Source: Lachnospiraceae bacterium (GTDB taxonomy: Bacteria; Bacillota; Clostridia; Lachnospirales; Lachnospiraceae). From it: 36,554 nt of DNA. Each line of letters opens with the position of its first letter. The stretch's first letter is position 1. Below, piece after piece: positions 7,492-15,840 of this stretch. The translations under genes and the position numbers were made by a program. The DNA lies in NCBI GenBank assembly GCA_029068555.1, contig JAIECJ010000197.1, forward strand, positions 1 through 36,554, in the 5' to 3' direction. The notes beneath the pieces are model-generated. The model was given only the letters and a program-made list of their open reading frames with translations. It was not told the origin of the DNA and ran no database searches.

Positions 7492-8805
7492 ATGAACAAA
7501 AATGATTTTGCACCGACACCCCCTATGGGCTGGAACAGTTACGATTATTATGATACAACCGTGACGGAGAAAGACATTCAGGCAAATGCGGACTATATGG
7601 CTGCACATTTAAGGCAGTACGGATGGGAATATGTGGTGGTGGACATCGAGTGGTATTCCAATGATGCTGGTACCATGAGAGATAAGTATCAGTATATTCC
7701 TTTTGGCGATGACGAGATAGATGCATATGGAAGGCTTCAGCCGTCACCGCGCAGGTTTCCGTCATCAGCAGGCGGAAAAGGCTTTGGTCCGCTTGCAGCG
7801 TATGTACACGGCCTGGGACTTAAGTTTGGCATTCATATCATGCGTGGAATTCCGAGAGGGGCGGCGCAGAATCATCTGCCAATATACAACAGCAGTTTTA
7901 CCGCGAATGAGGCGGCAGACGCTTCTTCTGTCTGCCTGTGGAATCCCGATATGTATGGTATATATGACAACGAAGCAGGTCAGGCGTATTACGATTCGAT
8001 TATCGGCCTATATGCGGACTGGGGCGTTGATTTTATAAAGTGTGATGACATTTGTGACAGCCGGCTGTACAGGGAGCCGCTTGTGTTCTCAGGGTGGCAT
8101 GAGACCCGGATGCTGCACAGGGCGATAGAAAAGTGCGGCAGACCGATTGTCCTAAGCCTTTCACCGGGACCGGCGCATGTTGACCGTGCATGGCATTACG
8201 CCCAGAATGCCAATATGTGGCGCATCACGGATGATTTGTGGGATAAGTGGGATTTGTTAAAAGAAATGTTCTGGCGCTGCGAAAACTGGCAGGATCATGT
8301 AAAAAAGGGATGCTATCCTGATTGTGACATGCTTCCGCTAGGACATCTTGGAAAGGGTTTTGGACATGAGTGGGAGTGCAGCCTCACGCGCGAGGAGCAG
8401 AAGACCATGATGACACTGTGGTGTATGTTCCGCTCACCGCTGATGCTTGGATGCGAGTTGACGCTGCTTGACGAGTGGACAAAGTCACTGCTTACAAATG
8501 AGTCACTGCTCTCCCTGTTAAGTGCAGATCGCCATGGCAGACAGATTACGAGAACAAACGAGTGTGCTGTATGGGTGAATGAGAGTGATAATGGGGGTGC
8601 TGTCTGCGTGGCTTTGTTTAATCTGGAAGACACAGAAACGACACTGTCCGTAAAGCTAAGTGAATTTATGGATAATGTGGAAGATGGCAGGGAATACAGG
8701 TTTCGCGAGCTGTGGGATGATGTATGGCTTCAAACGGTTCACCAGACAGTAGAGACAGAAGTGGCGCCGCATGGTGTGAAAGTCTTTCTGCGTCTTGGCG
8801 AATAG
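7492..8805 (+). CDS. GH27 alpha-galactosidase family protein
   Basis: This 437-residue protein has the GH27 opening TPPMGWNSYDYY and the following strand VVVDIEWY. By position the nucleophile is D185 in DFIKCDD, where GH27 enzymes usually have KYDN or KFDG, and the acid/base is D248 in NMWRITDDLW. LGCEL at the end of the barrel is followed by a beta-sandwich C-terminal domain. No signal peptide is present, so it should act in the cytoplasm on imported oligosaccharides. Relatives include alpha-galactosidases, alpha-N-acetylgalactosaminidases and beta-L-arabinopyranosidases, so the substrate is not settled. It has its own AGGAAAGGAAG ribosome site. Confidence 0.87.
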   Translation: MNKNDFAPTPPMGWNSYDYYDTTVTEKDIQANADYMAAHLRQYGWEYVVVDIEWYSNDAGTMRDKYQYIPFGDDEIDAYGRLQPSPRRFPSSAGGKGFGPLAAYVHGLGLKFGIHIMRGIPRGAAQNHLPIYNSSFTANEAADASSVCLWNPDMYGIYDNEAGQAYYDSIIGLYADWGVDFIKCDDICDSRLYREPLVFSGWHETRMLHRAIEKCGRPIVLSLSPGPAHVDRAWHYAQNANMWRITDDLWDKWDLLKEMFWRCENWQDHVKKGCYPDCDMLPLGHLGKGFGHEWECSLTREEQKTMMTLWCMFRSPLMLGCELTLLDEWTKSLLTNESLLSLLSADRHGRQITRTNECAVWVNESDNGGAVCVALFNLEDTETTLSVKLSEFMDNVEDGREYRFRELWDDVWLQTVHQTVETEVAPHGVKVFLRLGE

Positions 8806-8845
8806 GGTGTGACTGCATGGTTCAATAAGGGAGGAGAAAAAGCAA

Positions 8846-10168
8846 ATGTACCAGGAAATTGCGAAATTAATTATGTATGGGGATATGGACAAGGACTGTA
8901 TTCTTTATCAGATGGGGGAAATATTCCGCCGCTTTGATGAGAAGACCAGCTCAAAGCCAGTGCTTATCAAAGATATCTATACACAGTTGAAAAAGCTTTT
9001 GATTGTCGCCACGGAGTACGGATTTAACCATAATCTCTGGCACAATTACCTTACTTTTTTCATGGTGACAAATGAAAATCCGTTCAGCATTACCTGCGAG
9101 AAGGTAGGCGCCAATGACGGAAGTGTCAACCACTTTGCCAAAAATGATTTCAGGGTATTTAAAAATCTGTTTGACTATGATTTTTCGTTGATAGAGGATG
9201 AACTTGGTATCGACTGTTTTTCACAGATTTCTGATTACAGGGCAATCGGCAAGAAGGAGCTGATGTACAACAAAAATGTCAGTGACAAGATTATTGACTT
9301 GAGCGCGCAGCTGGAGCAGGCTGCTGATGAAAATGCGTTTTTTGATTGTGTGACGTCATTTTATAGGGATTTTGGCGTTGGGATGTTTGGGTTGAACAAG
9401 GCGTTCCGCATCAGGGATAAGTCAGATGGTTCAGTAGTGTTTCTGCCGATTAACAATATGGACAAGGTGATGCTTGATGACTTGGTTGGTTATGAACTGC
9501 AGAAAAAGAAGCTTGTCGACAATACAAGGGCATTTGTGGAGGGCAGAAAAGCAAACAATGTGCTGCTTTTTGGGGACAGCGGCACTGGAAAGTCCACGAG
9601 CATCAAGGCAATTGTGAATGCCTTTTATCCACAGGGACTGCGCATGATCGAGATTTACAAACACCAGTTCAAGGATTTATCGAATGTCATTGCACAGATT
9701 AAAAATAGAAATTATAAGTTTGTAATATATATGGATGATTTGTCGTTTGAGGAATTTGAGACTGAGTATAAGTTCCTCAAGGCGGTCATTGAGGGCGGCG
9801 TGGAGACGAAGCCTGATAATATTCTGATCTATGCAACTTCAAATCGCAGACATTTAATCAAAGAGACCTGGAATGACAGGAGCGATGTGGAGGTTGATAA
9901 CGGCATGCACCGCTCTGACACGATGGAGGAGAAACTCTCTCTTGTAAACCGCTTTGGTGTCACTATCAACTATTCGAAGCCTTCGCAGAAAGAGTACTTC
10001 AATATTGTAATCGAACTGGCGCACAGACAGGGCATTCAGATGTCTGACGAAGAACTGAAGGCAGAAGCAAACAAATGGGAATTGAGCCACGGAGGAATCT
10101 CGGGACGCACTGCACAGCAGTTTGTCAATTATTTGGACGGTCAGGCTGAACTGCTACAGGGATTGTGA
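8846..10168 (+). CDS. DUF815-type AAA+ ATPase
   Basis: The 440-residue protein has an N-terminal half of unknown fold and a C-terminal AAA+ module. The Walker A loop is at residues 243-251 (GDSGTGKST), Walker B is at 292-298 (FVIYMDD), and the sensor-1 region reads ILIYATSNRRHL. The segment DLVGYELQKKKLVDNT before the ATPase core is the hallmark of the DUF815 family (PF05673), whose cellular role is not known. The GGGAGGAG site lies nine bases before the ATG. It is 40 bases after the GH27 gene and could be in the same transcript, although no functional link is evident. Confidence 0.87.
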   Translation: MYQEIAKLIMYGDMDKDCILYQMGEIFRRFDEKTSSKPVLIKDIYTQLKKLLIVATEYGFNHNLWHNYLTFFMVTNENPFSITCEKVGANDGSVNHFAKNDFRVFKNLFDYDFSLIEDELGIDCFSQISDYRAIGKKELMYNKNVSDKIIDLSAQLEQAADENAFFDCVTSFYRDFGVGMFGLNKAFRIRDKSDGSVVFLPINNMDKVMLDDLVGYELQKKKLVDNTRAFVEGRKANNVLLFGDSGTGKSTSIKAIVNAFYPQGLRMIEIYKHQFKDLSNVIAQIKNRNYKFVIYMDDLSFEEFETEYKFLKAVIEGGVETKPDNILIYATSNRRHLIKETWNDRSDVEVDNGMHRSDTMEEKLSLVNRFGVTINYSKPSQKEYFNIVIELAHRQGIQMSDEELKAEANKWELSHGGISGRTAQQFVNYLDGQAELLQGL

Positions 10169-10175
10169 TTAAAGC

Positions 10176-10204
10176 TTTACACCTTTTGTAGAATCTGATA
10201 TGAT
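10176..10204 (+). promoter_or_regulatory. Sigma-A promoter upstream of the 61-aa gene and nptA-like gene
   Basis: TTTACA (10176-10181) and TATGAT (10199-10204) are separated by exactly 17 bases. The promoter begins eight bases after the stop of the DUF815 gene. It likely drives the small gene at 10256 and the Na/Pi cotransporter. Confidence 0.7.
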
Positions 10205-10255
10205 GAAAATATGCAGTCAATATAAAGCGAATGGTAAAAGAAAGCGGGCGATTGT

Positions 10256-10441
10256 ATGTCAGAGAAAGAAATGTTGAAGATAATGGTGGAGGAATTTTCC
10301 AGAGTACAGAAATACATGATTTTAATTCAGGACAAAGAGTCGGCAGCATATAGAGAAATTAAAGACCGTTATATTGAATTGAAAGTTATCTTGACCGTTT
10401 CAGGGATTAATATTACTGAATTAGATAAGATAAAGGAATAG
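10256..10441 (+). CDS. Small hypothetical protein, 61 residues
   Basis: This is a short charged, mainly helical protein with no membrane segment and no family that I recognise. Support for its being real comes from the good promoter 52 bases upstream, the coding-like base pattern and its position before the phosphate transporter gene. The ribosome site is weak (only a GCGGGCGA stretch). It could be a regulator or partner of the transporter, but nothing in the sequence shows this. Confidence 0.55.
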   Translation: MSEKEMLKIMVEEFSRVQKYMILIQDKESAAYREIKDRYIELKVILTVSGINITELDKIKE

Positions 10442-10514
10442 CAAAAAACTTATAAGAGAAGGAAAGCAGCAGCTTAGACACGGTGACAGGCAGCTGCGAA
10501 GGAATAAGAATGAC

Positions 10515-12299
10515 ATGGGCATAACATCTATTTTATCGTTACTTAGCGGGGTAGCTCTATTTCTGTTTGGGATGTCCCTCATGGGAGACGGACTGAAAAA
10601 GGCAGCGGGGGAAAAGCTGGAGCTTATTTTATATAAGCTTACCAGCACACCGATTAAGGGTGTTCTTCTGGGAACAGCGGTCACGGCAATCATACAGTCC
10701 TCCTCTGCCACGACAGTCATGGTGGTCGGTTTTGTAAATTCGGGCATGATGAAGGTGGCACAGGCAATCGGAATCATTATGGGGGCAAATATTGGTACCA
10801 GTATTACGGGTTGGATTCTCTGCCTGTCTTACATAGAGGGGTCAGGCGGCATTGCACAGCTCCTTTCCACAACCACAATATCAGCAGTTGTCTCTATTAT
10901 CGGTATTTTGTTTAAGATGATATCGAAAAAAAGCACATACAAAAATGTCGGGGATATTATGCTCGGTTTTTCGATATTGATGGTCGGAATGCAGAGCATG
11001 AGCGGCGCGGTTTCCCCGCTGAAGGAAAATCCGCATTTTGTAAATATGCTTACCATGTTTTCCAATCCTTTTATGGGTATTTTGGTCGGTATTGCTTTTA
11101 CGGCAGTATTACAGAGTGCATCGGCTTCCATCGGTATTTTACAGGCACTTTCTGTGACTGGGGCAATTACGTTTGCGTCAGCATTTCCGATTACACTCGG
11201 TATCGGTGTAGGTGCAGCCTGCCCAGTGCTCTTGTCTTCGATCGGGACGAACAAGAACGGTAAGAGGACCGCGCTGATTTACCTGATGAATGACTTGTTT
11301 GGCATGGTTTTCTGGGCAGTTGTTTTCTACTCGGTCAATGCATTTGTCCGGTTTGATTTTATGGAAATGACAATGAGCCCGATAGCGATAGCGATATTGA
11401 ATACTGTTTTCCGACTGGCAACGGTCATGATTCTGTTCCCATTTATCAGGTGGATAGAGAAGCTCGTGTTCAGACTTGTGAAGGATACGCAGGAGGACAG
11501 AGAGGAGCAGGCGGATTTCGACCTGCTTGAGGAGCGTTTCCTGAAATATCCCGCACTCGCGATCGGTCAGAGCCATACAGCCATGAACGGCATGGCAAAA
11601 AAGGCAAGAAAAAACATTGTGCGTGCCATGGGTCTTTTTGACAATTATACAGAAGACCGCTACAACAAGGTACAGGAAAAGGAAAATCTGATTGACAAGT
11701 ACGAGGATAAACTGGGCACTTATCTTATGCAGCTGACAGGGCGTGACATGACAGAAAACCAGTCCAAACAGGTGTCTATTTTCCTGCATACAATCAGCGA
11801 TTTTGAACGGCTCGGCGATCATGCGGTGAATTTGTCAAGGTCGGCAAATGAGCTTTACGAAAAGAAGATATCGTTCTCGGACGAAGCTACCTATGAATTG
11901 TCTGTTCTGGGGGGAGCCGTGAAAGAAATTCTGGAGATTACGGTGGATGCCTTTTCCGATGATGATGTGGACAGGGCAATCAGAGTGGAGCCCTTAAGAG
12001 AGCTGATTAATATGCTCTGCAATGAATTAAAATCACGGCATATTACACGTCTTAGAAATGGAAAATGTGAACTGAAACAAGGGTTTGCGTTTAACAATAT
12101 CCTGACCGATTTTGAACGAATCGGTGCGCACTGTTCCAATGTTGCAGTGGCGCTTCTGGAATCGGAGGCAGCAGATTTTGACACACATGAGTATCAGAAG
12201 AGCATCCGTGAGATGAACAATGTGATGTACAGGGAGCTTTATGAGGCATATGAGCTGAAGTATGATATCAGCAAGACCAAAAAAGCGAAGAAGAAGTAA
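10515..12299 (+). CDS. Na+/phosphate cotransporter, NptA type with C-terminal PhoU domain
   Basis: The 594-residue protein has two inverted Na/Pi-cotransporter repeats in its membrane part (residues about 1-310), each with the QSSS-type signature: QSSSATT at 61-67 and QSASAS at 200-205. GANIGTSITGW is the second half of the first repeat. From about residue 340 the protein is soluble and helical. It contains a PhoU-like bundle with the two related segments ISDFERLGDHAVNLS and LTDFERIGAHCSNVA. It should import or balance phosphate at the cytoplasmic membrane, with PhoU acting as a sensor or gate (inferred from the family). An AAGGAA site precedes the ATG. A strong terminator follows at 12315. 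Confidence 0.92.
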   Translation: MGITSILSLLSGVALFLFGMSLMGDGLKKAAGEKLELILYKLTSTPIKGVLLGTAVTAIIQSSSATTVMVVGFVNSGMMKVAQAIGIIMGANIGTSITGWILCLSYIEGSGGIAQLLSTTTISAVVSIIGILFKMISKKSTYKNVGDIMLGFSILMVGMQSMSGAVSPLKENPHFVNMLTMFSNPFMGILVGIAFTAVLQSASASIGILQALSVTGAITFASAFPITLGIGVGAACPVLLSSIGTNKNGKRTALIYLMNDLFGMVFWAVVFYSVNAFVRFDFMEMTMSPIAIAILNTVFRLATVMILFPFIRWIEKLVFRLVKDTQEDREEQADFDLLEERFLKYPALAIGQSHTAMNGMAKKARKNIVRAMGLFDNYTEDRYNKVQEKENLIDKYEDKLGTYLMQLTGRDMTENQSKQVSIFLHTISDFERLGDHAVNLSRSANELYEKKISFSDEATYELSVLGGAVKEILEITVDAFSDDDVDRAIRVEPLRELINMLCNELKSRHITRLRNGKCELKQGFAFNNILTDFERIGAHCSNVAVALLESEAADFDTHEYQKSIREMNNVMYRELYEAYELKYDISKTKKAKKK

Positions 12300-12314
12300 A
12301 TAGCAGTTTTTATG

Positions 12315-12345
12315 AATACCGCAGATACTGTGTCTGCGGTATTTT
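12315..12345 (+). terminator. Intrinsic terminator after the Na/Pi cotransporter gene
   Basis: AATACCGCAGA (12315-12325) and TCTGCGGTATT (12333-12343) form a perfect 11-bp stem with a seven-base loop, followed by a short T run (TTTTC). It ends the phosphate transporter transcript. Confidence 0.85.
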
Positions 12346-12386
12346 CAAAAAAGAGAAAAGCTTGGATGAAATGAGGGAGGAACAGA

Positions 12387-14120
12387 ATGTTTATAAAGGG
12401 AATGGATATATCCTCATATCCGGAAATGATGGACAAGGGGCACCGCTATTATGATTTTGACGGAAATGAGGTCAATGTGATTGACCTTGCAAAAGAGCAG
12501 GGATTTGATTACGGACGCCTGCGGATTTGGAACAATCCAGAGTATGTCAAGGAGTCGGGCGGCTATTGTGATTTGGCGCATACGAGAAGGATGGCAGCCG
12601 AAATCAAAAAGCGCGGGATGGGATTGCTGCTTGACTTTCATTATTCGGACTGGTGGGCAGATCCTGGCAAGCAGACAAAGCCGGAGGCGTGGAAAGATTT
12701 GCATGGTGACGCTCTTGCGCAGGCAGTTTATGATTATACAAAAGCGGTTCTGGAAGCGTTGGACGCAGACAATGTTTATCCGGAGATGGTTCAGATCGGG
12801 AATGAAATCCGCTGCGGAATGCTGTGGCCGGACGGCAGGACAGACAACTGGGAAGGGCTTGCGCGGCTTATAAATGCCGGAATTTGTGCAGTGCGGGATA
12901 CACAGGGAGAGCGTGATACCAAGGTGATGCTGCATCTGGATCAGGGCGGACGGTATTATTATTTTAAAGAATGGTTTGACAATGCGCTTGCGCATGGTGT
13001 GACAGATTTTGATATCATCGGGCTTTCTTATTATCCGTTCTGGCATGGGACATTCAACGATCTCAAAAATACGATGGAAGATTTGGCAAAGCGTTATCAC
13101 AAGCCGATGATTATTGCAGAGGTGGCACATGCATACCGCAGAAGCAAGGGCGAGCTGTTTGGTGAGGCGCAGGAAAAGATATCTGGGTTTCCGGCGGGGG
13201 GCGCAGCACAGAAGGAAGTGCTGGAACTGATTATGAGCATTGCGGAGCATGTCAGTGACGGGCTGGGGATTGGCGTCTTTTACTGGGAGCCTTTCTCAAG
13301 ACCGGATGATGAGACAGATGACAGCTGGGGAAGCTGTATGGGCGTTGTGGATGCCGACGGCAGACCGACGCTGGGAATCAAGGCATTTGGTTTTGACCCG
13401 GAGATGACAGATGTCAACAGGATTGCGAAAATATATGAGCCGTCCATGATTACAGTGACACTGGATGATGAGCCTTCTGTGTATCTTCCCAGAGCAGTGA
13501 AAGTATTGAAGTATGACGGAAGATTGGAACGGGAAGAAGTTACATGGGCATTTGACAAGTCAAAGCTGATTAAAAATGATACGATTGTCATTAATGGAAC
13601 GCTCCCGCAGTGCGGGCAGTGTGTCAACCTGCCCATTTGCCTTGTGGATGAAAAAAAGAAACAGAACTTGCTCAAAAATGCAGATTTTGAGAATATGTAT
13701 AATGGCATACCGGAATATTGGGAAATCAGCGAGGAATCTGATGAGTACAGCTTTGTGCAGGAAATCAGACAGGAGACAGCGGAAGAATTTCCGTTTGAAA
13801 CGACGAACTATTTTTATTTTAAGGGTGAGAGCAATTTTAAGATGATTCTGTGCCAGAGGGTTGAGCGGCTTTTGGCAGGAAAATATGTCTTTTCGTTGTC
13901 ATATAAAGGAGACAATACAACTGGCGTGAAAATACATCTTTATGCGCGTTCAGCGGATGGAGCGGATGTCAGACAGTCCCTTTTTCCATCCGCTGAGGAG
14001 TGGACCAAACACAGTGTAGAGTTTACAGTCGATAAGGACAGCGGGGTAGAGGTCGGAATCATGGTGGACGCTCCGGCAATTTATGGTATGCTGAAAGATG
14101 TCTGTCTTGCATGCGTTTGA
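12387..14120 (+). CDS. GH53 endo-beta-1,4-galactanase with C-terminal beta domains
   Basis: Residues 1-345 are a GH53 arabinogalactan endo-galactanase barrel: FIKGMDISSYPEM at the start, GRLRIWNNP, LLDFHYSDWWADPGKQ, acid/base E140 in VQIGNEI and nucleophile E245 in IIAEVAHAY (usually ETAY in the family). Residues about 375-440 look like a bacterial Ig-like domain, and about 445-577 like a carbohydrate-binding jelly roll (opening NLLKNADFEN). The protein lacks a signal peptide, which is unusual because most GH53 enzymes are secreted. Here it probably trims imported galactan oligosaccharides, or is exported by an unseen route. GGGAGGAA precedes the ATG. Confidence 0.88.
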   Translation: MFIKGMDISSYPEMMDKGHRYYDFDGNEVNVIDLAKEQGFDYGRLRIWNNPEYVKESGGYCDLAHTRRMAAEIKKRGMGLLLDFHYSDWWADPGKQTKPEAWKDLHGDALAQAVYDYTKAVLEALDADNVYPEMVQIGNEIRCGMLWPDGRTDNWEGLARLINAGICAVRDTQGERDTKVMLHLDQGGRYYYFKEWFDNALAHGVTDFDIIGLSYYPFWHGTFNDLKNTMEDLAKRYHKPMIIAEVAHAYRRSKGELFGEAQEKISGFPAGGAAQKEVLELIMSIAEHVSDGLGIGVFYWEPFSRPDDETDDSWGSCMGVVDADGRPTLGIKAFGFDPEMTDVNRIAKIYEPSMITVTLDDEPSVYLPRAVKVLKYDGRLEREEVTWAFDKSKLIKNDTIVINGTLPQCGQCVNLPICLVDEKKKQNLLKNADFENMYNGIPEYWEISEESDEYSFVQEIRQETAEEFPFETTNYFYFKGESNFKMILCQRVERLLAGKYVFSLSYKGDNTTGVKIHLYARSADGADVRQSLFPSAEEWTKHSVEFTVDKDSGVEVGIMVDAPAIYGMLKDVCLACV

Positions 14121-14160
14121 AAATGATTTCTGTGTCTGACAGGTGGATGGATTGGAGAAT

Positions 14161-14922
14161 ATGGATAAAAAGAACCGGAATAAAAAGCGGTATGAAAAAC
14201 TGGACGGAATCAGAGGAATTGCGTTGCTGAATATGGTTGCATACCATATGATTTGGGATTTGGTATACATATATCAGGCGGATTGGGACTGGTATAGGTC
14301 GCAGGGAGCATATATTTGGCAGCAGGGAATTTGCTGGACATTTATATTTCTGTCTGGTTTTTGCTGGTCGTTGGGTAGTCATGCATTGAAACGCGGCATT
14401 ACCGTGTTTCTGGGCGGTGCTGTCATCACTGCGGCGACGCTCGCCGTCATGCCCTTGAACCGGGTTGTGTTTGGGGTGCTTACACTGACAGGTTCCTGTA
14501 TGCTGCTTATGTGCCTGTTTGATAGATGGTTCAAAAAACTTCCGGCATCCGTGGGATTGGCAGTGAGTGCTGTGGCTTTTCTGATGACACGGAATGTCAA
14601 TGAGGGGGCTCTTGGTTTTGAAAAGTGGAAGCTGTGCAGACTGCCATCGGGACTATATAAAAATATTGTCACTGCCTTTTTGGGTTTTCCACAGGAAGGT
14701 TTTTACTCGACTGATTATTTTTCACTGATTCCGTGGATGTTTTTGTTTACGGCTGGGTATTTTCTGTTTCGCTTTGTCAATGGGAAAAGGGTTATGGCGT
14801 TATTGGAAAATAGCGCTCTGCGTCCTGTCGAGTGGCTTGGGAAACATTCGTTTGGGATATATATGGTGCATCAGCCTGTTATTTATGCTGTTTTAGAGAT
14901 ATTGTTTTGGATGAGGAGTTGA
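14161..14922 (+). CDS. DUF1624 / HGSNAT-like membrane acyltransferase
   Basis: This multi-pass membrane protein of 253 residues begins with a cytoplasmic charged stretch, then LDGIRGIALLNMVAYHMIWDL, the signature of the heparan-alpha-glucosaminide N-acetyltransferase catalytic domain (DUF1624), including the conserved H29. Several hydrophobic spans follow and the C-terminus carries LGKHSFGIYMVHQP, as in bacterial acyltransferases that decorate surface glycans. The ATG at 14161 has GGAG five bases upstream; an in-frame ATG at 14143 has poor spacing. The acceptor is unknown. It lies 40 bases after the GH53 gene. Confidence 0.82.
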   Translation: MDKKNRNKKRYEKLDGIRGIALLNMVAYHMIWDLVYIYQADWDWYRSQGAYIWQQGICWTFIFLSGFCWSLGSHALKRGITVFLGGAVITAATLAVMPLNRVVFGVLTLTGSCMLLMCLFDRWFKKLPASVGLAVSAVAFLMTRNVNEGALGFEKWKLCRLPSGLYKNIVTAFLGFPQEGFYSTDYFSLIPWMFLFTAGYFLFRFVNGKRVMALLENSALRPVEWLGKHSFGIYMVHQPVIYAVLEILFWMRS

Positions 14923-15009
14923 ATAACATGAACACATAAGGATCCAAAGGAAGATTGTAAACATGGATATTTAATGTTTTTGGTAAAATTAAGAAAGGCA
15001 TGAGTGGAA

Positions 15010-15576
15010 ATGATGGGGTGTAGAAAGCCGAATCCGGTTGTGTTTCTTGACAGGGACGGTGTGCTGGCCGTCGAAAAGAGCTATGTGCGCAGCAGGGAAG
15101 ATCTTGAGATTTTTCCGTATGCGGGAGAATGCGTAAAAACAATCCACGAAAAAGGATATCTTGCAATCGTGGTGACAAACCAGAGTGGTGTGGCGAGGGG
15201 ATATTTCACCGAGGCACAGCTGCAGGAAATGAACAGATATCTGATGCAGGAAACAGGTGTTGATGCAGTCTATTACTGTCCGCACCATGAAAAAGGAGTT
15301 GTCAGAAAGTATGCATGCCAATGCCAATGCAGAAAACCTGCGGCCGGAATGATATGGCAGGCATGCAGGGATTTTGATATTGATATGGCAGATATTGGAA
15401 ATTCATACATGGTTGGTGACAGGGCAAGTGACATACAGCTTGGGCAGAATGCCGGACTTACCACAGTGTTGTTGGAGTCAGGATATGGGACGCAGCGGCT
15501 GGAACAACAAATAACGCCCAGCCATATTTGCATGGATTTGGCAGATTTTACTCGGAATATTCTGATCCAGGGATAA
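15010..15576 (+). CDS. HAD-IIIA sugar phosphatase, GmhB / histidinol-phosphatase-like
   Basis: This cytoplasmic HAD-superfamily phosphatase has motif I VFLDRDGVL (D14 nucleophile, D16 acid/base), motif II VVTNQSGVARG, the zinc-binding loop CPHHEKG...CQCRKP and motif IV MVGDRASDIQLG. This is the architecture of D-glycero-D-manno-heptose-1,7-bisphosphate 7-phosphatase (GmhB). The substrate may be another sugar bisphosphate or phosphate. A GTG at 15004 is an alternative start; the AAAGG site at 14994-14998 fits either. It lies immediately left of the family A element that borders the glycan cluster, so it may feed that pathway. Confidence 0.83.
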   Translation: MMGCRKPNPVVFLDRDGVLAVEKSYVRSREDLEIFPYAGECVKTIHEKGYLAIVVTNQSGVARGYFTEAQLQEMNRYLMQETGVDAVYYCPHHEKGVVRKYACQCQCRKPAAGMIWQACRDFDIDMADIGNSYMVGDRASDIQLGQNAGLTTVLLESGYGTQRLEQQITPSHICMDLADFTRNILIQG

Positions 15577-15583
15577 TAGCAAG

Positions 15584-15726
15584 GTTACTGTTCACACCTA
15601 CGCCAAAGTAGTGGGAATCATGCGCCAAAATGCTTGTCTTTTAGTATTTTGTGTGCAAAATCTGTTATAATTCACACCTCAATAACTTATAAGCTGATGA
15701 AAACTGGCGTTGGTGTGAATTGTAAC
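15584..15726 (+). mobile_element. Family A MITE-like element, copy 2, with 8-bp target duplication
   Basis: This 143-bp copy is flanked on the left by ATAGCAAG (15576-15583) and on the right by ATAGCAAG (15727-15734), a perfect 8-bp direct repeat as left by transposition. It differs from copy 1 at only a few positions. In the internal hairpin AGCATTTTG has become AGTATTTTG, which keeps pairing through a G-U. It inserted right after the phosphatase stop codon and marks the left border of the glycan cluster. Confidence 0.9.
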
Positions 15727-15765
15727 ATAGCAAGGATTTGGAAAGACTGAAAAATGAAAAATATA

Positions 15766-15794
15766 TTGCAAAATGATGGTGATTGTTGTAGACT
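15766..15794 (+). promoter_or_regulatory. Candidate promoter of the glycan cluster
   Basis: TTGCAA (15766-15771) and TAGACT (15789-15794) are 17 bases apart. It lies between the family A element and the first gene of the cluster. The -10 box is weak, so this is only a candidate. Confidence 0.42.
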
Positions 15795-15840
15795 AGTTAT
15801 AGCAAAATTGTGATTACACTAGCCGAGGAAGGTGGACAGC

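Noticed and set aside
11178-11822. A 214-codon frame on the - strand opposite the Na/Pi cotransporter
   Set aside because: It is a shadow of a transmembrane-plus-PhoU gene; its composition mirrors the coding strand.
12414-13250. A 278-codon frame on the - strand opposite the GH53 gene
   Set aside because: It lies entirely within the GH53 coding region and shows no family features or ribosome site.
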